Shown here one piece after another: positions 38,520 to 41,990 of a DNA stretch of 41,990 bases (position 1 is its first letter; every line of letters begins with the position of its first letter). This DNA is from an uncultured Bacteroidales bacterium (GTDB lineage: Bacteria; Bacteroidota; Bacteroidia; Bacteroidales; Paludibacteraceae): positions 1 through 41,990 of the forward strand of contig CACWZZ010000016.1 in assembly GCA_902765485.1 (NCBI GenBank), in the 5' to 3' direction. The position numbers and the translations under genes are program-made. The notes under the pieces were generated by a model, which was not told the DNA's origin, did no database searches, and saw nothing but the letters and a program-made list of their open reading frames with translations.

Positions 38520-39434
38520 ATGAAGAAATCATCCACTGCTTATCTGTTTGAGTGCTACATCTGGTTACTGAACACTATCGCACGCGGTCCTATTTCTCGT
38601 AAAGAGATAGACATAAAGTGGGCGCACTCGTCTGTAAATGACTACAAACAGGATTATCTGCCTGAAAGTAATTTTCATCGTTGGAAAAGCACTATAGAAT
38701 TGCTCTTCGATATTAAGATCAAGTGTAATTCTAATAATGAGTACTACATTGCAGAGATGGATGAATCGAGCGATGCGGACTTACACAATCGTTTGATTTC
38801 TATTATGGGAGTTAACAGCTTGCTCAAGGACAGCAAGAAACTCCGCGATAGAATTCTTTTTGAGCATGTTCCTTCAGGAGAGAAGTTCCTCGCGCCAATA
38901 ATAGAAGCCTTACGCGACCACTATTCCATCCAAATCACCCATCAGGGATTTGGGAAACCAAGACCATATACTTTTGTTGTAGAACCTTATTGCTTAAAAA
39001 TGTTCAAGCAACGCTGGTATATGTTGGCACGTTCTCCATACGATGATGAGTTCCGCGTGTATGGTCTTGATCGTATTTTAGCGCTTGAGTCCACGGGTCA
39101 GAAATACGATCTCCCCGATGGTCCTTGCGCAGCAGAAAGGATTTTTCGTCAGGTATATGGTGTCACAATGTTGGAGGGGGGAACTGAAGAAATTATCATT
39201 TCAATAAGTGAAGATCAAGCGCCCTATTTGCGCACATTGCCCATACATCCTTCTCAGCGTGAGATTGAACCTATTAACGGCTATCCGGCTTTTAGTTTCA
39301 ATGTTTACCCGTCCGCTGAGTTCTGTCAGGAACTATTAAAATATGGTTCCGATTTAGAAGTTCACGAGCCGGAATCATTACGGAATTATTTTGCTGAAGA
39401 TGCGGATAGAGTAAATAAAATGTATAACTACTAA
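38520..39434 (+). CDS. WYL-domain transcriptional regulator
   Basis: A 304-aa protein. Residues about 8-60 look like a winged helix-turn-helix; residues about 118-195 form the WYL domain with YCLKMFKQRWYMLARS (the WYL-like RWYML) and VYGLDRI; residues 210-300 fit the WCX C-terminal extension. WYL regulators sense ligands, often nucleic acids or nucleotides, and repress or activate phage-defence and DNA-damage genes (e.g. CapW, BrxR). It heads an AT-rich gene group after a terminator, 12 nt before the next gene, so the likely target is its own operon. Confidence 0.85.
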   Translation: MKKSSTAYLFECYIWLLNTIARGPISRKEIDIKWAHSSVNDYKQDYLPESNFHRWKSTIELLFDIKIKCNSNNEYYIAEMDESSDADLHNRLISIMGVNSLLKDSKKLRDRILFEHVPSGEKFLAPIIEALRDHYSIQITHQGFGKPRPYTFVVEPYCLKMFKQRWYMLARSPYDDEFRVYGLDRILALESTGQKYDLPDGPCAAERIFRQVYGVTMLEGGTEEIIISISEDQAPYLRTLPIHPSQREIEPINGYPAFSFNVYPSAEFCQELLKYGSDLEVHEPESLRNYFAEDADRVNKMYNY

Positions 39435-39446
39435 ATATTTATCAAT

Positions 39447-40247
39447 ATGAAAGACTATGTAGGAGAAAACCAACGCATTCTTGATGAATGGGAAGTGCGA
39501 ATAAATGCAAAAGAGAGTGAACCAAATTTCGCTCCTGACGGAATTTTGTATCGTGGAAAACCTGAAGATTATGCAACATATAGTGAGTTTACAGAAAATA
39601 AAGAAAAAGAGAATAAGTTATGGTCAGAGGCTCCCATACGCTACATGTTTATAACTAAAGACCAAAATGCAGGGGGAGAAGATGCATGGGATGTGCGTGG
39701 AGAAACTGGCCGAAAGCAAAAAGATTCAGAAAACATTCCTTATCGGTTTTATCGCAATTTGATGTATATTCTTTATGGGTTGACACATAGTCAGGACAAA
39801 TTATGTGGATATGACGATTTTACTAATCCACAGGCAATTAAGGAATACGATGAGGCTCCTCTTGCCCGCATCAATGTTAAGAAGCAAGCAGGAAGTAGTT
39901 CTATTGACAATCAAACACTTGATCAATATATCATAGATTATAAAGACTTGTTAATAAAGCAAATTGAACTATTAGATGCGGATGTGTTGGTCTGTTGTGG
40001 ATATTCTGAATCTGTTGGAGAAACTGGTAATCTCATTCTTAATTTTCTTAAAGAGAATGTTTATAGCTTTGAAAAATTTGACGAATGGATATATATTGAG
40101 AAAGAAGGAGAAAAAGTTAAAAGAATTGCGATAAACGCATGGCATTTGAGTTATAGCGGAGTATCTCAAAAAGATTTTTATGAAGGATTAGTTTCTTCTT
40201 ATCATAAGTTTATTCAAAAGCATCCGGACTTTAAAAAACATCGTTAA
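39447..40247 (+). CDS. Unknown protein, possibly of the uracil-DNA glycosylase fold
   Basis: A 266-aa soluble protein without signal or membrane segments. Four blocks follow the order of the UDG superfamily: YMFITKDQNAGGEDAWD (66-82; position of the catalytic motif after strand 1), LARINVKKQAG (139-149), a helix then LLDADVLVCCG (175-185; strand before the substrate pocket), and INAWHLSYSG (229-238; position of the HPS motif). This is a pattern inference, not a recognised family. Other possibilities are a general nucleotide-binding Rossmann-like protein. It is clearly more AT-rich than the core genes and lies 12 nt after the WYL regulator, with which it probably forms an operon. Confidence 0.5.
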   Translation: MKDYVGENQRILDEWEVRINAKESEPNFAPDGILYRGKPEDYATYSEFTENKEKENKLWSEAPIRYMFITKDQNAGGEDAWDVRGETGRKQKDSENIPYRFYRNLMYILYGLTHSQDKLCGYDDFTNPQAIKEYDEAPLARINVKKQAGSSSIDNQTLDQYIIDYKDLLIKQIELLDADVLVCCGYSESVGETGNLILNFLKENVYSFEKFDEWIYIEKEGEKVKRIAINAWHLSYSGVSQKDFYEGLVSSYHKFIQKHPDFKKHR

Positions 40248-40264
40248 TTTTAAATAATTTAGCT

Positions 40265-40609
40265 ATGCCAACAATGGTTAATCTCGGCAGTGAACTGATT
40301 AGAATCAATCCTGCCAAAAACACAATTGAGTATTCAACAAATGGTGGACGTTTCTGGGTGTCTCGTTGCACAAGTTCTTCGTATGGAACATTTGTTGACT
40401 TATTGCCATTTGGAAATGAGCTTATTGCAATTACAAGCAAAGGAGTCTATGCTTCCACAAACAAGGGCAGTTTTTGGGTATCAAGATGTACAAGTTCTTC
40501 CTATGGAGAATTTCTTTCATTAACCGACGGCGGAAAGGAAATCTTGGCACAAACTTCCAAAGGTTTGTATTATAGCACAAATGGCGGTCGCTTTTGGGTA
40601 AGAAGATAA
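40265..40609 (+). CDS. Small Asp-box (BNR-like) repeat protein
   Basis: A 114-aa protein made of about 2.5 copies of a 40-residue repeat. Each copy contains the Asp-box pattern S-x-N-x-G-x-x-W: STNGGRFW, STNKGSFW, STNGGRFW, then VSRCTSSSYG and a strand ending in TSKG[VL]Y. Asp boxes mark beta-hairpins of sialidase-like propellers, but 2.5 repeats are too few for one propeller, so it may oligomerise. No signal peptide, so probably cytoplasmic, unlike most Asp-box proteins. It follows the UDG-like gene by 17 nt. Function unknown. Confidence 0.7.
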   Translation: MPTMVNLGSELIRINPAKNTIEYSTNGGRFWVSRCTSSSYGTFVDLLPFGNELIAITSKGVYASTNKGSFWVSRCTSSSYGEFLSLTDGGKEILAQTSKGLYYSTNGGRFWVRR

Positions 40610-40627
40610 AAAATGTGCCTCTTCCTT

Positions 40628-40655
40628 TTTGTGGGCGTTTGGTGTTGTAATTTTG
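40628..40655 (+). promoter_or_regulatory. Promoter of the 203-aa secreted-protein gene
   Basis: TTTG (40628-40631), 16 nt, TAATTTTG (40648-40655). The 20 nt gtaattttgcagcgtgattc at 40647-40666 are identical to 41362-41381. Confidence 0.65.
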
Positions 40656-40680
40656 CAGCGTGATTCAAAAGTCACGCTGC
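40655..40680 (+). promoter_or_regulatory. Perfect 9-bp inverted repeat at the transcription start
   Basis: GCAGCGTGA (40655-40663) and TCACGCTGC (40672-40680) with 8 nt between, followed by ATTTTT. Its left arm starts inside the -7 box, so a full RNA hairpin cannot form from the expected start site. I favour an operator, although an attenuator with a shorter stem is possible. Confidence 0.55.
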
Positions 40681-40708
40681 ATTTTTATAATAATCAAATT
40701 AAGTAGTT

Positions 40709-41320
40709 ATGAGAAAAGTTATTCTTTTTAGTCTGCTTCTCTCCATGGGAGTAGCAACCGCATTCGGACAGAAGTCCGCAGTTCAAGTATTTGGTGTCCC
40801 TTTCGGGAGTACTTATGAGGAGTTCTTAACCGCTTTTAGCGAAAAGGGCTTTACAGGGAAAACGTACATCTATGAAGGAGAAAGTGATGTTCTAGTTAGC
40901 AGCATCTATGGCACTTTTATGACTTACGAGTGCTATATAGAAATGCGCGCTACCAAACTTACACACACTGTTTACAAGATTAAGATTTCCTTCTCCGTTA
41001 CCGACAAATACAAAGACATCCCCGGAATGGAGCAGTGTCGCGCTATCATTTCGCGCTTTGAGGAGAAATACGGAAAAGCAACTTTAATTCAGAAGATGCA
41101 CGGCGGTAAGGTCGTTCAAGATTTGGAAGAAAGTAGTGCTGCAATATGGCATTTAGACGATAAGATTGATTTGGAGTTATTCTATCGAGGCTTTGATGAT
41201 TGTAAGGTGACTTATGGGGGCAAGGAAGCACTTGATGGTATATTCCAGAAAGAAGTTGACCAATACAATCAGCAGAAAGCTCAGGAGATACAAAATCAAC
41301 TATCCGGAAGCGATTTTTAA
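40709..41320 (+). CDS. Secreted protein of unknown function
   Basis: A 203-aa protein with a signal peptide (MRKVILFSLLLSMGVATAFGQ). The mature part is mixed alpha/beta (VFGVPFGSTYEEFLTAFSEK, KIKISFSVTDKY, CRAIISRFEEKYGK, IWHLDDKIDLELFY) and ends in a Gln-rich helix. The GVPFGSTYEEF start resembles small periplasmic proteins of Bacteroidales that begin with a similar G-x-PFG-x-[ST]-x-x-[ED] motif, but I cannot name a family. It has its own promoter with an inverted repeat. Confidence 0.75.
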   Translation: MRKVILFSLLLSMGVATAFGQKSAVQVFGVPFGSTYEEFLTAFSEKGFTGKTYIYEGESDVLVSSIYGTFMTYECYIEMRATKLTHTVYKIKISFSVTDKYKDIPGMEQCRAIISRFEEKYGKATLIQKMHGGKVVQDLEESSAAIWHLDDKIDLELFYRGFDDCKVTYGGKEALDGIFQKEVDQYNQQKAQEIQNQLSGSDF

Positions 41321-41342
41321 TAAAAAAATAATGCTCTGCCAC

Positions 41343-41381
41343 TTTGTGAACGAGCGAGGCAGTAATTTTGCAGCGTGATTC
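41343..41381 (+). promoter_or_regulatory. Promoter of the metallopeptidase gene
   Basis: TTTG (41343-41346), 16 nt, TAATTTTG (41363-41370), then cagcgtgattc as at 40656. The leader that follows can pair imperfectly (CAGCG...CGCTG and TAATCG/CGATTA), in place of the perfect palindrome of the other copy. Confidence 0.6.
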
Positions 41382-41449
41382 TTATTTCGCGTAATCGCTC
41401 AAACGATTATTTCGAAAGAGTCCCGCTGTAATTTTACTATTTTATTGAT

Positions 41450-41990
41450 ATGACGCCACCTTATTTATCAAATTTTGAGCAAATCCATAACGAGGCTATA
41501 AGACTAGCCGATTATAAAATGAATGAGATTCGTAATATAGATGAAGAATATATTATAAATGTTTTATGTGCTTTTGTTGCAGTTGCTTATAATAAAATTC
41601 AGAAATATGCAGAAAAATATTTTGGAGGTTTCTCGAACAAAATAAATCTATTTTATAACAAACTCGTTATGGGACGTTATGATTTTGTGTCTGGAAATAT
41701 CAGTATAAATCCGGATATTATATTCTACGAGGAGGATGTCTTTGATGAAGTTCTTTTACATGAATTGACGCATTCAATATATCATGACCACCGTATTGAA
41801 TTTTGGCAACACTTGCAGCATCTTTTATATTTGGAAGGCCTTATTAAGGAAGAGAAAGAATTTCGTATATGTGAGCAGTCTGGCTCTCGTGCTGTATATT
41901 ATGGTGAGAGAAAAATAGGTAATAACGATCAAAGACTTATGATGCACTTTGTGGAAAATAGTGGTAGTGATAGGTATGATAATATAGAAA
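41450..41990 (+). CDS. YgjP/DUF45-type zinc metallopeptidase, partial (runs off the window)
   Basis: The open frame from the ATG at 41450 has 180 codons and no stop before the window ends. The segment HELTHSIYHDHRIEFW (residues 104-119) fits H-E-x-x-H-x5-H-x3-F-W, the spacing of the YgjP-like (M48/DUF45, SprT-related) metal-binding site, with H104, H108 and H114 as ligands and E105 as catalytic base. The N-terminal 100 residues are not recognisable. No signal peptide, so cytoplasmic. The sequence is AT-rich like its neighbours, and it has its own island-type promoter. Confidence 0.7.
   Translation, partial: MTPPYLSNFEQIHNEAIRLADYKMNEIRNIDEEYIINVLCAFVAVAYNKIQKYAEKYFGGFSNKINLFYNKLVMGRYDFVSGNISINPDIIFYEEDVFDEVLLHELTHSIYHDHRIEFWQHLQHLLYLEGLIKEEKEFRICEQSGSRAVYYGERKIGNNDQRLMMHFVENSGSDRYDNIE

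Noticed and set aside
38280-41990. Integrated phage or transposon
   Set aside because: The region is AT-rich, but no integrase, transposase, terminal inverted repeat or tRNA attachment site duplication is visible in it.

Overview
The window looks like a chromosomal segment of a Bacteroidales bacterium. The evidence is the promoter grammar: nearly every operon start carries a -7 box of the form TAnnTTTG(C), usually 20 nt after a TTTG or CTTG. The gene content agrees: the Rnf order rseC-rnfB-C-D-G-E-A, a hybrid two-component system, LpxB and LolA of a Gram-negative envelope, MenA for menaquinone, and secreted GH13 amylases. No 16S or other taxonomic marker allows a finer call than order. Base composition is mid-GC through 38 kb and visibly more AT-rich after that.

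Layout. 1-610 (minus): a tRNA cluster Thr(TGT)-Tyr-Gly-Thr(GGT) leading into tuf, the same order as E. coli thrU-tyrU-glyT-thrT-tufB; the Gly gene is a 42-nt remnant without an anticodon arm. 695-3059 (minus): a Xer-type tyrosine recombinase and two tandem deoxynucleoside kinases. 3065-9845 (minus): a starch cluster with three secreted GH13 enzymes and one non-catalytic module protein, all sharing a short C-terminal tag. 9921-12535: trmO, tRNA-Phe and a PreA-like dehydrogenase with a partial PreT-type N-terminus. 12725-22097: menA, rmlA, a 1186-aa hybrid sensor/regulator, two lipoproteins, glmM and lpxB (plus), then a small membrane protein (minus). 22084-32942 (minus): surE, an M16 protease, ftsH, rsfS, DUF456, trxB, lolA and ftsK, that is, envelope, proteolysis and division housekeeping. 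33108-38237 (plus): the rseC-rnf ion-pumping electron-transfer operon, with an unusually short RnfB. 38280-41990 (plus): an AT-rich accessory region with a WYL regulator, a possible uracil-DNA-glycosylase-fold protein, an Asp-box repeat protein, a secreted unknown and a YgjP-type metallopeptidase, with three look-alike promoters.

The strongest unexplained signal is genome-wide in style rather than one locus. Many intergenic gaps are built of imperfect short tandem repeats with periods of 7, 8 or 11 bp (or sums and multiples), with a different word at each site and often starting at the upstream stop codon. Similar tracts sit in frame inside genes (trmO three times, trxB, preA, rnfG, an amylase). 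The clearest case is the ftsK-lolA gap, about 155 bp in continuous 11-bp phase while the word changes along the tract.
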